From NCBI RefSeq assembly GCF_017316305.2, contig NZ_CP147250.1, positions 1,446,001-1,510,000 of the forward strand: a stretch of DNA of 64,000 bases. The letters run 5' to 3'. Shown here piece by piece: positions 16,333 through 26,792 of the stretch. Position 1 is the stretch's first letter. Every line of letters begins with the position of its first letter. The DNA comes from Enterococcus sp. DIV1094. GTDB taxonomy: Bacteria > Bacillota > Bacilli > Lactobacillales > Enterococcaceae. The position numbers were made by a program, and so were the translations under genes. Below the pieces are notes generated by a model that saw only the letters and a list, made by a program, of their open reading frames with translations, did not search any database and was not told the origin of the DNA.

Positions 16333-17862
16333 TTGAAATTTAAAGAACTAGAATTATCACCAGAATTATTAAAATCAGTAGAGCGTGCAGGATTTGAAGA
16401 AGCGACACCGATCCAATCAGAAACGATTCCACTTGCCTTAGAAGGTAAAGATGTGATTGGACAAGCACAAACAGGAACAGGTAAAACTGCTGCATTTGGC
16501 TTACCGATGTTAGAAAAAATCGATGCAAGTCGTCAAGAATTACAAGGATTAGTTATTGCACCAACACGTGAATTAGCGATCCAAACACAAGAAGAACTTT
16601 ATCGTCTAGGACGTGACAAACGTGTCCGTGTCCAAGCAGTTTATGGTGGTGCTGATATTGGTCGCCAAATCCGTGGATTGAAAGACCGCCCACATATCGT
16701 TGTTGGTACACCAGGTCGTATGTTAGACCATATCAACCGTCACACATTGAAACTTGGAACTGTTGAAACATTAGTTTTAGATGAAGCAGATGAAATGCTT
16801 AATATGGGCTTCTTAGAAGATATCGAAAGTATCATCTCTAAAGTGCCAGAACAACGTCAAACACTATTGTTCTCAGCAACAATGCCACCAGCAATCAAAA
16901 ATATCGGTGTGAAATTCATGAAAGATCCAACACACGTGAAAATCAAAACCAAAGAAATGACTGCTGACTTGATCGATCAGTACTACGTTCGTGCAAAAGA
17001 ATACGAAAAATTTGATATCATGACTCGCTTATTAGATGTACAAACACCAGAGTTAACAATTGTCTTTGGTCGTACAAAACGTCGTGTGGATGAATTAGCA
17101 CGTGGGCTAGAAGCTCGCGGTTATCGTGCAGAAGGTATCCATGGCGACCTTTCCCAACAAAAACGTATGAGCGTGTTACGTTCATTCAAGAGTGGTCATT
17201 TAGATATTTTAGTTGCTACAGACGTAGCCGCACGTGGTTTAGATATCTCAGGAGTGACTCACGTATACAACTACGATATCCCTCAAGACCCAGAAAGCTA
17301 TGTTCACCGTATCGGTCGTACTGGCCGTGCAGGTAAAGGCGGTATGTCAGTAACTTTCGTTACACCAAACGAAATGGGTTACTTACACGTCATCGAAAAC
17401 TTAACGAAAAAACGCATGACGACATTACGTCCACCAACTGAAAAAGAAGCATTCAAAGGACAACTAGGCGCTGCCGTTGAACAAATCGAAGAAAAACTTG
17501 AAGAGAATGGCTTAGATAAATATCTGCAAACTGCGGATAAATTATTGGAAGAATACTCTGCACAAGATTTAGTCGCTTTATTATTAAAGACAACAGCCAA
17601 AGATCCATCAGATGCGACACCAGTAAAAATCACACCAGAACGTCCATTACCAATGCAGAAAAAAGGCTACAACAAAAATGGTAAACGTGGTGGAGGTGGC
17701 GGAAACAACCGCAATCGCCGTGACAATGGCAACTACCGAGGCAACAAAAATTCAAAAGGCAGCGGTAGCTACAGCAAAAACCACAACAAGCAAAAAGATA
17801 ACGGTGGTAAACGCTCAAATGATAAAAAACGTGGTTTCGTGATCCGCACGAACAACGACTAA
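16333..17862 (+). CDS. cshA: DEAD-box ATP-dependent RNA helicase CshA
   Basis: A 509-aa helicase with the Q motif ([14 protein letters not shown]), AQTGTGKT (motif I), PTRELAIQ (Ia), DEADEML (II), SATMP (III), a [12 protein letters not shown] stretch, DVAARGLDI (V) and HRIGRTGR (VI). The C-terminal ~80 residues are basic and rich in Gly, Asn and Arg, an RNA-binding tail expected in CshA. It acts in mRNA turnover and ribosome assembly, especially in the cold. The start is TTG, 6 nt after GGAGG. Monocistronic with promoter and terminator. Confidence 0.95.
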   Translation: MKFKELELSPELLKSVERAGFEEATPIQSETIPLALEGKDVIGQAQTGTGKTAAFGLPMLEKIDASRQELQGLVIAPTRELAIQTQEELYRLGRDKRVRVQAVYGGADIGRQIRGLKDRPHIVVGTPGRMLDHINRHTLKLGTVETLVLDEADEMLNMGFLEDIESIISKVPEQRQTLLFSATMPPAIKNIGVKFMKDPTHVKIKTKEMTADLIDQYYVRAKEYEKFDIMTRLLDVQTPELTIVFGRTKRRVDELARGLEARGYRAEGIHGDLSQQKRMSVLRSFKSGHLDILVATDVAARGLDISGVTHVYNYDIPQDPESYVHRIGRTGRAGKGGMSVTFVTPNEMGYLHVIENLTKKRMTTLRPPTEKEAFKGQLGAAVEQIEEKLEENGLDKYLQTADKLLEEYSAQDLVALLLKTTAKDPSDATPVKITPERPLPMQKKGYNKNGKRGGGGGNNRNRRDNGNYRGNKNSKGSGSYSKNHNKQKDNGGKRSNDKKRGFVIRTNND

Positions 17863-17906
17863 TCCGCTTATAAAGTAGTTGTTCCGTAAAGGATACAACC
17901 TGAACT

Positions 17907-17962
17907 AGCCCGTAAGATCCCAAAATAGCTTGCCTAATTTTTGGTTCTTATGGGCTTTTTTT
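17907..17962 (+). terminator. cshA terminator
   Basis: AGCCCgTAAGAtCC and TGGtTCTTAtGGGCT followed by TTTTTTT. Confidence 0.8.
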
Positions 17963-17965
17963 ACA

Positions 17966-18576
17966 TATCGTTTGTGCGGGATGAGAGAATGACAAAAAAC
18001 GAATAGCTCACTTTTTTAGTGCATAAAGAAATATAAGATAAAGAGAAAAAGTCTATGTACAGCAAGGGATACAAGATAGTTTTATATGGGATTTTGTTCC
18101 ATTTTTCGATTTATAGATAGTTTTTTAATAACTTTAGCGAAAATGTTATTTAAAAAAATAAAACAATTGATTTTTTAAGAGAATCGTATCGAATTGTTGT
18201 TTTTTTTGTTTATTAAGTAAAAATAATTTCTTTTTTTATACGTGATTCATGGTAAATTAGAATAAATGCCAATAAATCGATTATAGAAATGGCTGAAGGC
18301 AGAAAATATTTGTATATCAGCTATTTTTCTAATCGTCCTTTTCTTTTTTTTGAAAAATGTTCGTAAAAAAATGGCTGAAGGTACTGGCGCTTATTTTTTT
18401 AAGACAGCGATTTTTTTGTGTCGATTCTCAATGAGTTTTTATGAAAGGAATTGCAGAAGTTGGTTTCGTATAAGAAACAACTTTCATTTTTGTTATTTCT
18501 AGACTTATTGGTGGTAAATTGTCTAAAATTTGGTAGAATTAGAGTGTTCTAAAATTTTTTGAAAAGAGAATCGTGT
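17966..18576. other. 610-bp AT-rich gene-free region before acpS
   Basis: Very AT-rich, with no open frame of interest. It holds two copies of AAATGGCTGAAGG (near 18287 and 18370). Each is followed by a partly complementary T-rich arm: TCAGCTATTTTT near 18318, and CAGCGATTTTTTT near 18405. They look like two related terminator-like hairpins. The acpS promoter must lie near its 3' end, but the hexamers are not clear. Confidence 0.4.
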
Positions 18577-18927
18577 ATGATAAAAGGGATTGGAATTGAC
18601 GCAGTTGAACTGTCGAGGATTGCTACGATCATCAAAGAAAAGCAAAACTTTATTGATCGCGTACTGACACCAAGTGAAATCGAAGTGTTTCGTTTGCTGC
18701 CGTTTCATCGTCAGGTTGAATTTTTAGGCGGTCGTTATGCATGTAAAGAAGCTTTTTCAAAGGCTTGGGGAACAGGGATCGGTAAAGTTACCTTTCAAGA
18801 GATCGAAATTTTAAAAAATGAATCAGGACAACCAATTGTCACGAAATCTCCACATGAAGGAGCAGTCTGGGTCAGCATTACACATACAGATGAGTTAGCT
18901 TTTGCACAGATTATTTTAGAAGACTAG
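18577..18927 (+). CDS. acpS: Holo-[acyl-carrier-protein] synthase
   Basis: A 116-aa 4'-phosphopantetheinyl transferase that activates acyl carrier protein. The GIGIDAVELSRI motif has the Mg2+-binding Asp (D8). The second motif is GGRYACKEAFSKAWGTGIG, and the protein ends near VSITHTDELAFAQIILE. ATG at 18577 gives the standard length; the upstream TTG would add six residues. It heads an acpS-alr-mazF operon with gaps of 15 and 10 nt. Confidence 0.94.
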   Translation: MIKGIGIDAVELSRIATIIKEKQNFIDRVLTPSEIEVFRLLPFHRQVEFLGGRYACKEAFSKAWGTGIGKVTFQEIEILKNESGQPIVTKSPHEGAVWVSITHTDELAFAQIILED

Positions 18928-18942
18928 AAAGAAGGAAGAACA

Positions 18943-20061
18943 ATGGTCATTGCTTGGCATCGTCCGACAAAAGCAATTATACATAAACAGGCAATTACAG
19001 AAAATGTAGCAAATGAAGTTGCACGCTTAAATGGGAAAGAATTGTTTGCTGTCGTAAAAGCAGATGGTTACGGTCATGGCGCAGTCGAAACAGCAGAAGC
19101 TGCGGAAAAAGGTGGAGCTACTGGTTTTTGCGTAGCTACTTTAGATGAGGGGATCGAGCTGAGAGAGGCAGGGTTCACACAACCTATTCTTGTATTGAAT
19201 ATGATTCCGATCGATGCGTTGACACTTGCAGTCATCCACGATCTATCCATTACTGTTGGAACCAAAGAATGGTTGCAAGCTGCAAATACTTATATGACAG
19301 AAAGACATCTAGAATATTTGTTGAAATTGCATTTGAAAGTCGATACTGGAATGGGGAGAATTGGCTTTCTCAACGTTGCAGAAGTCAATGAAGCAGTCGA
19401 AATGGTCCAAGATAGCCCAGTTTTAGAATGGGAAGGGATCTATACTCATTTTTCTACAGCAGATCAAGCAGATACAACTTATTGGGAAAAACAAAATCAA
19501 AAATTTGTTGAAATAATCGAAAGTCTACCCACTTTGCCACGATATGTCCATAGCAGTAATAGTGCCACTGCATTATGGCATGAACAAGCGACGGGCAATA
19601 TGATACGATATGGGGTAGCAATGTATGGATTGAATCCATCCGGTCATGCATTAGAGGAAGTCTATCCATTACAACCAGCACTTGAACTTGTTTCTGAATT
19701 GATCCAAGTGAAAGAACTGCCAGCTGGAGAAGGCGTAGGGTATGGAAAAACCTATACAACTTCAGATTCAGAATGGATCGGGACTGTTCCGATCGGCTAT
19801 GCAGATGGTTGGTTACGAAAAATGCAAGGCTTCTCATTATTAGTGGAAGGCGTCTATTGTGAAATTATTGGACGAGTATGTATGGATCAATTGATGGTCC
19901 GTCTACCTTATCAACTGCCAGTAGGAACGAAAGTCACGTTGATCGGAAAAAATCAACAGGCTGAAATTACGATGCAAGATGTAGCAGATCAATTGGGTAC
20001 GATCCATTACGAAGTCGCGTGTGTGCTAGGTCCCCGTATACCTAGAGAATATCAAGAGTGA
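18943..20061 (+). CDS. alr: Alanine racemase
   Basis: A 372-aa PLP enzyme making D-alanine for Ddl and teichoic acids. PLP lysine K39 lies in [12 protein letters not shown]. The second catalytic Tyr region and [13 protein letters not shown] are present, as is the C-terminal beta domain ([13 protein letters not shown]). Its position between acpS and mazF is conserved in Firmicutes. Confidence 0.96.
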   Translation: MVIAWHRPTKAIIHKQAITENVANEVARLNGKELFAVVKADGYGHGAVETAEAAEKGGATGFCVATLDEGIELREAGFTQPILVLNMIPIDALTLAVIHDLSITVGTKEWLQAANTYMTERHLEYLLKLHLKVDTGMGRIGFLNVAEVNEAVEMVQDSPVLEWEGIYTHFSTADQADTTYWEKQNQKFVEIIESLPTLPRYVHSSNSATALWHEQATGNMIRYGVAMYGLNPSGHALEEVYPLQPALELVSELIQVKELPAGEGVGYGKTYTTSDSEWIGTVPIGYADGWLRKMQGFSLLVEGVYCEIIGRVCMDQLMVRLPYQLPVGTKVTLIGKNQQAEITMQDVADQLGTIHYEVACVLGPRIPREYQE

Positions 20062-20071
20062 GGAGAGGCGT

Positions 20072-20434
20072 ATGGTAAAAAGAGGAGATATTTATTTTGC
20101 TGATCTTTCTCCGGTGGTAGGATCAGAACAAGGTGGGACAAGACCAGTCTTAGTGATTCAGAACAACTTAGGGAATCATTTCAGTCCAACGGTCATCGTG
20201 GCAGCAATCACTGCGAAAATGGCGAAACCTAAATTGCCCACACATATAGGAATCAAAGCGACCGGAACCGGAATTGAAAGAGACTCAGTCATTTTACTTG
20301 AACAAATCAGAACGATCGATAAATCCAGATTAAAAGAAAAGGTCTGTCATTTAGAACGATCGATCATGTTAGACGTGGATCGTGCATTGAAAATCAGTAT
20401 TGGAATCGAAGCACTTGTCCCAGTTTCAAAATAA
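20072..20434 (+). CDS. mazF: MazF/NdoA-type endoribonuclease toxin
   Basis: A 120-aa PemK/MazF ribonuclease with [30 protein letters not shown], the conserved TAKM loop and [18 protein letters not shown], which is nearly the Bacillus NdoA (EndoA) pattern. It cleaves single-stranded RNA at short motifs. In Bacillus an antitoxin gene lies between alr and ndoA; here the gap is only 10 nt and no antitoxin frame is present. The gene therefore appears as an orphan within the acpS-alr operon. Catalytic Arg (QGGTRPV) and Thr are intact, so activity is expected. Confidence 0.92.
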   Translation: MVKRGDIYFADLSPVVGSEQGGTRPVLVIQNNLGNHFSPTVIVAAITAKMAKPKLPTHIGIKATGTGIERDSVILLEQIRTIDKSRLKEKVCHLERSIMLDVDRALKISIGIEALVPVSK

Positions 20435-21015
20435 AAGACAAAAACAGCACGTTCATACATATAAAATAGCACCGTGTGTTTAGTCAATCATGAGGTTATG
20501 ACTGAGGTATTACTTTTGGAACACCATTTATCCTGCTTTAGAGGGCGTAAGACAGCGAATGTCATAATCCTTAGAAAAACAAACAAGAGGAACTTCAACG
20601 GCAAAGATCATCTTAGCGATTTATGCTGGCTGTTGTGCCTCTTTTTGCGTGCGTGATTCTTTTTGCCAAATTATCAGTTTCACAAAATGATTTCGCCTTT
20701 TAAATAACTGAAGTTATCTATAGAAGGGAAGAATCTATGTTTATAGGTAACCAATTTAGACAAAAAAATTGGAAACTATGGTAAGCTTTTTATAACAATT
20801 AAGTTTGCTCACGTATAGGCAAAAAATTTTATGCAAGGACGACGAAACTTGATAATCAATAAGGGGAGTTTAAGTATTTATTAAGCGAGAGATAACAATA
20901 TTCGGACAGTTTGATTTAACTGTCAAAAAATTAGTTACCAATCTGAAAATAGGATTGAAAATCGTATGGTTTTCATGATAAAGTGATGCAGCTGGAACAA
21001 AAAAAGGTGATGAAT
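20435..21015. other. 580-bp gene-free region with a terminator
   Basis: A terminator-like hairpin (AAGAGG...CCTCTTTTT, 20585-20646) closes the acpS-alr-mazF operon or a short RNA of about 130-180 nt upstream of it. Further right, CCAATT/AATTGG repeats near 20749-20775 and a GTTACCAAT/GATTG pair near 20936-20957 may be operator sites for the YhgE gene. No protein frame stands out. Confidence 0.4.
20585..20646 (+). terminator. Terminator downstream of mazF
   Basis: AGAGGaactTCAACgGC pairs imperfectly with GcTGTTGtgCCTCT, followed by TTTT. Confidence 0.55.
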
Positions 21016-23721
21016 ATGAAATCAATAAAAAATACAATAAACTTATATGTACTTGATTGGAAACGAATTTTTAAAAATCCTGTTGCGACGCTTTTGATCA
21101 TCGCAATCATGATTATTCCTTCCTTGTATGCTTGGTTCAATATCAAAGCATTATGGGATCCATATGGAAATACTGGAGAACTGCCGATTGCGGTATATAG
21201 TGCAGATAAACCTGCTGAATTTCAAGGGGAAGAAGTAGCTATCGGAAAAGAAGTGCTGAAGTCGCTTCACGAAAATAAAGACCTTGGCTGGCAATTCGTT
21301 GACTCGAAGAAAGAATTGGAAGACGGCGTGCGCTCAGGAGAATATTATGCTGGTATCTATTTGCCAGAGAATTTTTCGGAGGACTTACTAAGCTTCACGA
21401 GTGGGGATATCCAAAAACCAAAAATCGAATATACAGTCAATCAAAAAATCAATGCGATTGCGCCAAAAATCACTGATAAAGGGGCAACGACGATCCAGTC
21501 ACAAATCTCAAGTGAATTTATTAAGACAGCGAGTGAAACGCTACTAAAAGTATTCAATGAGATTGGCTATGACATTGACTCTAACCTCGTAAGTATCAAT
21601 AAAGTAAAATCAATGATTTTATCGACAGATGAAAACTTGGATACGATCGATGGTTATACGCAACAAGTACTTGATCTACAAAAACAGTTACCTGATATTA
21701 AAAATAAGCTAGAGAAGGCAGATGAATTTGTCGCATATTTACCACAGGTGGATGAAATGGGACAAAAAGTCGTTGAGTTGAACGATAAAATGCCGGAATT
21801 AAAAGAACAAGCGAAATTGATCCTTGATTTGCAAGAAAAAATCCCAGAGATCCAAAATGCGGGACGACAAATCGCTGAAATCGATAATGATTTTGCATCG
21901 ATCGAAGAAACGATGAATCAAGGAATCGAGGAAGCAAAACAAGGATTGACGATCATCCAACAAGTCCAAGACATCTTACCTGATGTGAAAAATTTAGAAT
22001 CGCAAGCGCAGAATCTAGCGGCTGATACGAAATCGGGTGCAGAACAACTCAAAGAAGCAGTCCCAGGAATCACGACAAGCGTGAAGACAACGTTAGACGC
22101 GATTGGGCAAGTAGCAACGACGACTAGTTCATTAGCGCAAACGATCGAAACAGCTGTAGAAGATGGACAACTAACAGATGAAGAAAAAGCAAATATCAAT
22201 AACTTGTTAACTAATTTTATCAATGGTATTACAGCACAACAACAAGCAACGGATAAGTTGATTTCATTTTTGGAAGATCTACAAGCGAACGCTGGAAATA
22301 CAAAACTACAACCGATTATTGATACGTTGAAGAGTGTAAAACCAGCATTAACTGATTTGCAAAATCGTTTAACACGATTAAATGAAGCTGTTCAGGCTGG
22401 GGATGTTTCTCAAGTTACGAAACTTTTACAAGAAGTTAGAGATGCTGCTAATTCTGTCAACGGCTTGATCAATAGTATCAATGTTGACGAAGTCAGCACA
22501 ACCGTTCAATCGATCTTGACACAAGTGATCGATACGATCAGTACCGCGCAAGGGGCATTGAGTAAAGCGGACCAAATCGACTTTGATTCGCTATTAAGCT
22601 CGACGAAAGAGACAGTGACTAATGCGGTAGCGATATTAGAGAAATATCAACAAGAAATGCCTGCGATCGGTCAAGAGATCCATGATGCGAATACCATGTT
22701 AAATGACAATATGGAAACGATCGTGAATGGCATCAATAAAGGAGCCGACCTATACAATAATGACTTACCTGTATTACAAGAAAAACTTGGTTTAGCTGCT
22801 GATTTTATCCAGAATGATTGGCCAACAATCAAAAATGAGATCAATAGTACGATGACCACAGTCAACGATAAAATGCCGGAAGTTGAAACAGCAGTGAATG
22901 CAGCCGCAGACTTGATCACGAATGATTGGCCGAACATCAAAGCTGGCATTCAAAAAGCAGCTGATGCGATCCGTAAAGGGGAAGAAGAAGTCGATCTTGG
23001 GGAAGTCATCAAGCTCTTGAAATTAGATGCGACAAAAGAGAGTGATTTCTTTACGATGCCTGTAGAATTGCAGACAAATTCATTGTATCCAATCCCAAAT
23101 AACGGATCTGCAAGTACACCGTTCTATACTGCTTTATGTTTGTGGGTAGGCGCGGTCTTGCTCTCAAGTGTTGCTACGACGGATTATTATTTAGATAAAA
23201 AAGCACGCAAAAACTATACAAAACGTGAACAGTTCGGCGCGCGCATGTTGACTTTCTTGACTATGGCAATTGCCCAAAGCTTGATCGTTACTTTAGGGAA
23301 TATGTTCTTACTTGGTGTGTACGTCGTCAACCCAGTCTATAGCGTACTGTTTGCGGTGTTGATCGCTTTGTCATTTATGATGATCGTATACGTGTTAGCA
23401 GCACTGTTTGATAATGTCGGAAAAGGGATAGCGATCATCATACTTGTCCTATCGATCTCTGGTGGTGGCGGGAACTATCCAATCCAAGTGTCAGGAAAAT
23501 TCTTCCAAATGATCAATCCATTCTTACCATTTACTCATGCAGTCAATCTATTGCGTGAATCGGCTGGTGGGATCTATTGGCCAAATGCGACACATGCGAT
23601 TTTGATTTTAGTGGGCATCTTTATCGTGGTAGGGATCGTTGGAACAGCATCCTATCCATTTGTCAGTGAAAAAATGAAGAAATTCAAAGAAGCTGCGCAT
23701 GAAAGTCGGATTTTCCATTAG
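21016..23721 (+). CDS. YhgE/Pip domain membrane protein
   Basis: 901 aa. One N-terminal transmembrane helix ([20 protein letters not shown]) precedes a long extracytoplasmic region of about 600 residues. That region is rich in coiled-coil and repeated helices (repeats of NDWPxIKxxI and [12 protein letters not shown] segments). An ABC2-type membrane domain of about five helices completes it. The family includes the phage infection protein Pip of Lactococcus and membrane components tied to LXG/type VII secretion in some species. ATG at 21016 follows GGTGA with good spacing. No neighbouring type VII genes are visible. Role uncertain; phage receptor or envelope export is plausible. Confidence 0.85.
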   Translation: MKSIKNTINLYVLDWKRIFKNPVATLLIIAIMIIPSLYAWFNIKALWDPYGNTGELPIAVYSADKPAEFQGEEVAIGKEVLKSLHENKDLGWQFVDSKKELEDGVRSGEYYAGIYLPENFSEDLLSFTSGDIQKPKIEYTVNQKINAIAPKITDKGATTIQSQISSEFIKTASETLLKVFNEIGYDIDSNLVSINKVKSMILSTDENLDTIDGYTQQVLDLQKQLPDIKNKLEKADEFVAYLPQVDEMGQKVVELNDKMPELKEQAKLILDLQEKIPEIQNAGRQIAEIDNDFASIEETMNQGIEEAKQGLTIIQQVQDILPDVKNLESQAQNLAADTKSGAEQLKEAVPGITTSVKTTLDAIGQVATTTSSLAQTIETAVEDGQLTDEEKANINNLLTNFINGITAQQQATDKLISFLEDLQANAGNTKLQPIIDTLKSVKPALTDLQNRLTRLNEAVQAGDVSQVTKLLQEVRDAANSVNGLINSINVDEVSTTVQSILTQVIDTISTAQGALSKADQIDFDSLLSSTKETVTNAVAILEKYQQEMPAIGQEIHDANTMLNDNMETIVNGINKGADLYNNDLPVLQEKLGLAADFIQNDWPTIKNEINSTMTTVNDKMPEVETAVNAAADLITNDWPNIKAGIQKAADAIRKGEEEVDLGEVIKLLKLDATKESDFFTMPVELQTNSLYPIPNNGSASTPFYTALCLWVGAVLLSSVATTDYYLDKKARKNYTKREQFGARMLTFLTMAIAQSLIVTLGNMFLLGVYVVNPVYSVLFAVLIALSFMMIVYVLAALFDNVGKGIAIIILVLSISGGGGNYPIQVSGKFFQMINPFLPFTHAVNLLRESAGGIYWPNATHAILILVGIFIVVGIVGTASYPFVSEKMKKFKEAAHESRIFH

Positions 23722-23778
23722 AAAAAACTGCAACACTAAATTAGTTACGCATAAAGATTTTTATGGCTTGATTTAAAG

Positions 23779-23824
23779 CAAAGACGGGTTTAGGATAACG
23801 TTATTTTCCTAAGCTCGTCTTTCC
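23779..23824 (+). terminator. Terminator of the YhgE gene
   Basis: AAAGACGgGTTTAGGA and TTCCTAAGCtCGTCTTT. Confidence 0.75.
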
Positions 23825-23923
23825 TCTATACAAGAGCCAACAAGTGATTGATTGATGGGAAACGATTGAAAAATGAATTAAAAAAAATTGGTTATTTTCT
23901 ATCGATATTTTTTCCGAATTTTG

Positions 23924-23952
23924 TTGACATTTAAAGGTCAAGGGCGTACTAT
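23924..23952 (+). promoter_or_regulatory. Promoter of kimA
   Basis: TTGACA, a 17-nt spacer and TACTAT, about 65 nt upstream of the start. A small ACACCT/AGGTGT hairpin sits just before the Shine-Dalgarno. Confidence 0.8.
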
Positions 23953-24023
23953 AACATCTTGTTTACTATAAAAAAAGACACCTGTAATTCAAAGGGGAAA
24001 AGGTGTGTAAAGGAGCATAGAAA

Positions 24024-25847
24024 TTGGATTACTTAAAAAGGTTGTTAGTAGGTAAGCCATTGAAATCGGCCGAAAACGATGACCATAAATTAACAAGGTT
24101 TGCCGCGTTAGCATTATTATCTTCTGATGCGTTGTCATCAATTGCATACGGAACAGAACAAATCGTTGTGGTACTCGTTGCGTTATCTGCTGCTGCGATC
24201 TGGTATTCATTGCCGATTGCTGCGTTTGTCATTATTCTATTGATTTCATTAACACTTTCTTATCGGCAGATCATTCACGCTTATCCACACGGTGGTGGGG
24301 CTTACGTTGTTAGTAGTGAGAACCTCGGTAAAAATGCGGGGTTGATTTCAGGCGGGTCCTTATTGATCGATTATATGCTGACTGTTGCGGTTTCCGTGTC
24401 AGCCGGTGCAGAGGCGATTACTTCGGCTATTCCTGCTCTATATGGGCATCAAGTAGCGATTTCGGTGACTATCGTCCTCTTGTTGATGATGTTGAACTTA
24501 CGTGGACTGAGAGAATCAGCTTCATTCTTGCTGTTTCCAGTCTATACATTTATTCTCGTCATCTCCTTATTGATCGTTGTTGGTTTATTCAATATCGTGA
24601 CTGGTGCTGTACCGTTACAAGCGACAGCTCTTCCAGGCGCAGTTGTTCCTGGAGTATCGGTAGCCTTGATTTTACGAGCATTTTCTTCTGGTTCTTCTTC
24701 ATTGACTGGCGTAGAAGCAATCAGTAATGCAGTGCCGTTCTTCAAGAAGCCACGTGCGAAAAATGCAGCAATGACTTTGACGATGATGGCATTGATCTTA
24801 GGCTTCTTTTTTGTAGGGATCACGTTTATCAACTATTGGTATGGGATCGTTCCTGAAAAAGAAGTGACTGTTCTTTCTCAAATCGGTCAAGCTGTGTTTG
24901 GGCATGGAATCTTGTATTATATCTTGCAATTTGCGACAGCCTTGATTTTGGCGGTTGCGGCAAATACAGGTTTCTCTGCTTTTCCAGTTTTAGCGTATAA
25001 TCTAGCAAAAGATAAATTTATGCCTCATATGTACCAAGATCGTGGAGACCGTTTAGGCTATTCGAACGGGATCATCACCCTTGCGTTAGGTTCTATCGTG
25101 CTCTTGTTTATTTTTAATGGTTCTACGGAACGATTGATTCCATTGTATTCGATCGGTGTCTTTATTCCTTTTGCGTTATCGCAAACAGGAATGGTCATCA
25201 AATGGAAGAAAGAGGGCAAAAAGTGGTTGACGAAATCCATTGCGAATATTACTGGAGCATTCATCTCTTATGCTATCATCGCAATTTTATTTGTTTACCG
25301 CTTAGGAGATATTTGGCCATTCTTCATCATCATGCCGATCGTCATGTTCGTGTTCTATAAAATCCATGATCATTACCAAAAAGTAGCGGAACAGCTCCGT
25401 TTAGAAGATGAAGTGAATTTGCATGAATATGAAGGGAATACAGTCTTGGTGCTTGTAGGAAATGTTACACGTGTAAATACGGGGGCATTGAATTATGCAC
25501 GTTCAATCGGTGATTATGTCGTTGCCATGCACGTATCGTTAGATGAGGATATCGAAAAGGAAAAAGAAATCCAAGCAGAATTCAAAAAGCATTTTCCAGA
25601 CGTTCGTCTTTCAATCGTCCATTCGTCTTATCGTTCGATCCAAAACCCGATTTTGCGCTATGTTGATCTAGTCAGCAAAAATGCGGCGAAACAAAATTAC
25701 ACGACGACAGTGTTGATTCCACAATTTGTACCAAATCGCAGATGGCAGAACATCTTGCATAATCAGACGAGTCTAAGATTACGTTTACGTCTTTCTTGGC
25801 GTGAGAATATCGTTGTAAGTACGTATAGTTATCATCTGAAAAAATAA
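24024..25847 (+). CDS. kimA: KimA-type high-affinity K+ transporter (APC superfamily)
   Basis: A 607-aa APC-superfamily permease with about 12 helices and a C-terminal cytosolic domain. It has the same length as Bacillus KimA (YdaO) and shares characteristic blocks: RFLIGKPLKS-like N-terminus, LSSDALSSIAYGTEQI, SYRQIIHAYPHGGGAYVVS and SLTGVEAISNAVPFFK. KimA is a K+/H+ symporter inhibited by c-di-AMP. The start is TTG after AAAGGAG. In Bacillus the gene is also controlled by a c-di-AMP riboswitch; the short leader here (about 65 nt) has no room for one. Confidence 0.88.
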   Translation: MDYLKRLLVGKPLKSAENDDHKLTRFAALALLSSDALSSIAYGTEQIVVVLVALSAAAIWYSLPIAAFVIILLISLTLSYRQIIHAYPHGGGAYVVSSENLGKNAGLISGGSLLIDYMLTVAVSVSAGAEAITSAIPALYGHQVAISVTIVLLLMMLNLRGLRESASFLLFPVYTFILVISLLIVVGLFNIVTGAVPLQATALPGAVVPGVSVALILRAFSSGSSSLTGVEAISNAVPFFKKPRAKNAAMTLTMMALILGFFFVGITFINYWYGIVPEKEVTVLSQIGQAVFGHGILYYILQFATALILAVAANTGFSAFPVLAYNLAKDKFMPHMYQDRGDRLGYSNGIITLALGSIVLLFIFNGSTERLIPLYSIGVFIPFALSQTGMVIKWKKEGKKWLTKSIANITGAFISYAIIAILFVYRLGDIWPFFIIMPIVMFVFYKIHDHYQKVAEQLRLEDEVNLHEYEGNTVLVLVGNVTRVNTGALNYARSIGDYVVAMHVSLDEDIEKEKEIQAEFKKHFPDVRLSIVHSSYRSIQNPILRYVDLVSKNAAKQNYTTTVLIPQFVPNRRWQNILHNQTSLRLRLRLSWRENIVVSTYSYHLKK

Positions 25848-25873
25848 GCACATGTGATATAGAGACAATTCTT

Positions 25874-25912
25874 TGACCTTAGAACAGTATTTTGGTGTTC
25901 TAAGGTCTTTTA
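25874..25912 (+). terminator. kimA terminator
   Basis: GACCTTAGAACa and GTTCTAAGGTC followed by TTTT. Confidence 0.85.
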
Positions 25913-26017
25913 TGGTTATGTGATATTGGAGTGGGGGTTCAATTTAACCGCAAATGTATTCACGTTATATTTATTTTTTGTTTATAGTATGATGATAATA
26001 GATAGGAGGCGAAAATT

Positions 26018-26238
26018 ATGAAGACTAGGAAACAAGGGAATGCGATTGTTTTGACTGTGCCTACTAAATTTGGTATAGAAGAGAATGTTGAGTACATTGC
26101 TGTTAAGGGGGAAGACGATACAATCACGTTTATAAAAAAGAAAAAAATATTTTTGATGAAGCATTTGAAAATGATGAAACAATTGATGCAAGTGCTGGAT
26201 TTCCTGAGGATTCACTTGTAGGAAAGGAAATTATTTAA
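26018..26238 (+). CDS. mazE: MazE-like antitoxin with -1 frame break at an A-run
   Basis: The zero frame from ATG 26018 encodes an AbrB/MazE-type N-terminus (MKTRKQGNAIVLTVPTKF...). After FIKKKK it continues as an unnatural tail ending at 26221. In the -1 frame, reading continues as NIFDEAFENDETIDASAG..., a typical acidic MazE C-terminus, and stops at TAA 26236-26238. That stop overlaps the mazF ATG (TAATG). The break coincides with the heptamer A-AAA-AAG (26134-26140) followed by seven A's. So either a programmed -1 frameshift makes the full antitoxin, one A has been lost (or misread) in a homopolymer, or the antitoxin is truncated. About 73 aa if shifted, 67 aa if not. Confidence 0.75.
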
Positions 26239-26606
26239 TGGTATATAATATTAATGGCTATACGCCTAAACAAGGAGATTTCGTGATTATTAATTTCAAT
26301 CCTAGTATGGATAGAGAGAGTAAAAAAAGAAAACCTGCAATTGTTGTCAGTGCGAACCATTATAATGCAGTAACAGGGATGTGTGCGGTTTGTCCATTTG
26401 CTAATACGAAATATAAAAACTATATTGCTTTAGATAAGAGTCATAAACTACAAGGATATATCAATCCTTTTCAAATCAAAACATTTGATTTTATGGAAAA
26501 GCAGAGAAATGTACGCTTTGTAGAGAAAGCCACTCTCGCTGAGTTAGGTGAAGTGGCACAAATCATTGATATGGTGTTTGATTTTTTATCATTATTGTCA
26601 GAGTAA
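26238..26606 (+). CDS. mazF: MazF-family endoribonuclease toxin (second copy)
   Basis: A 122-aa PemK/MazF protein: GYTPKQGDFVIINFNPSMDRESKKRKPAIVVSANHYN, then FANTKYKNYIALD, then IKTFDFMEKQRNVRFVEK. It is closer to E. coli MazF/ChpB type than to the alr-linked copy. The ATG overlaps the stop codon of the -1-frame mazE reading (TAATG), so toxin and antitoxin are translationally coupled. Followed by a terminator. If the antitoxin is not made, the active toxin would be expected to be harmful, which argues that some full-length antitoxin or another MazE exists. Confidence 0.9.
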   Translation: MVYNINGYTPKQGDFVIINFNPSMDRESKKRKPAIVVSANHYNAVTGMCAVCPFANTKYKNYIALDKSHKLQGYINPFQIKTFDFMEKQRNVRFVEKATLAELGEVAQIIDMVFDFLSLLSE

Positions 26607-26689
26607 GTAGCAACTCATTTATTTATAGTTTATATAGAACTTTACATACCAGAAGATTTAGTCAATGATTATCAATCTGAATTTCAGTA

Positions 26690-26738
26690 AAAAAACACCA
26701 CCAAATCAAGCGTTTATTTCTTGAACTGGCGGTGTTTT
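26690..26738. terminator. Bidirectional terminator between mazF and opuCD
   Basis: AAAACACCaCCA and TGGcGGTGTTTT with A/T-runs on both sides, between convergent genes. Confidence 0.75.
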
Positions 26739-26792
26739 CAATTGTTTAAAGATAGAAATCTATTGGGTTCAATTATGCATTCTCTATGTTTA

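Noticed and set aside
20474..20656. Small 60-codon frame after mazF
   Set aside because: It ends in the terminator hairpin and lacks a ribosome binding site.
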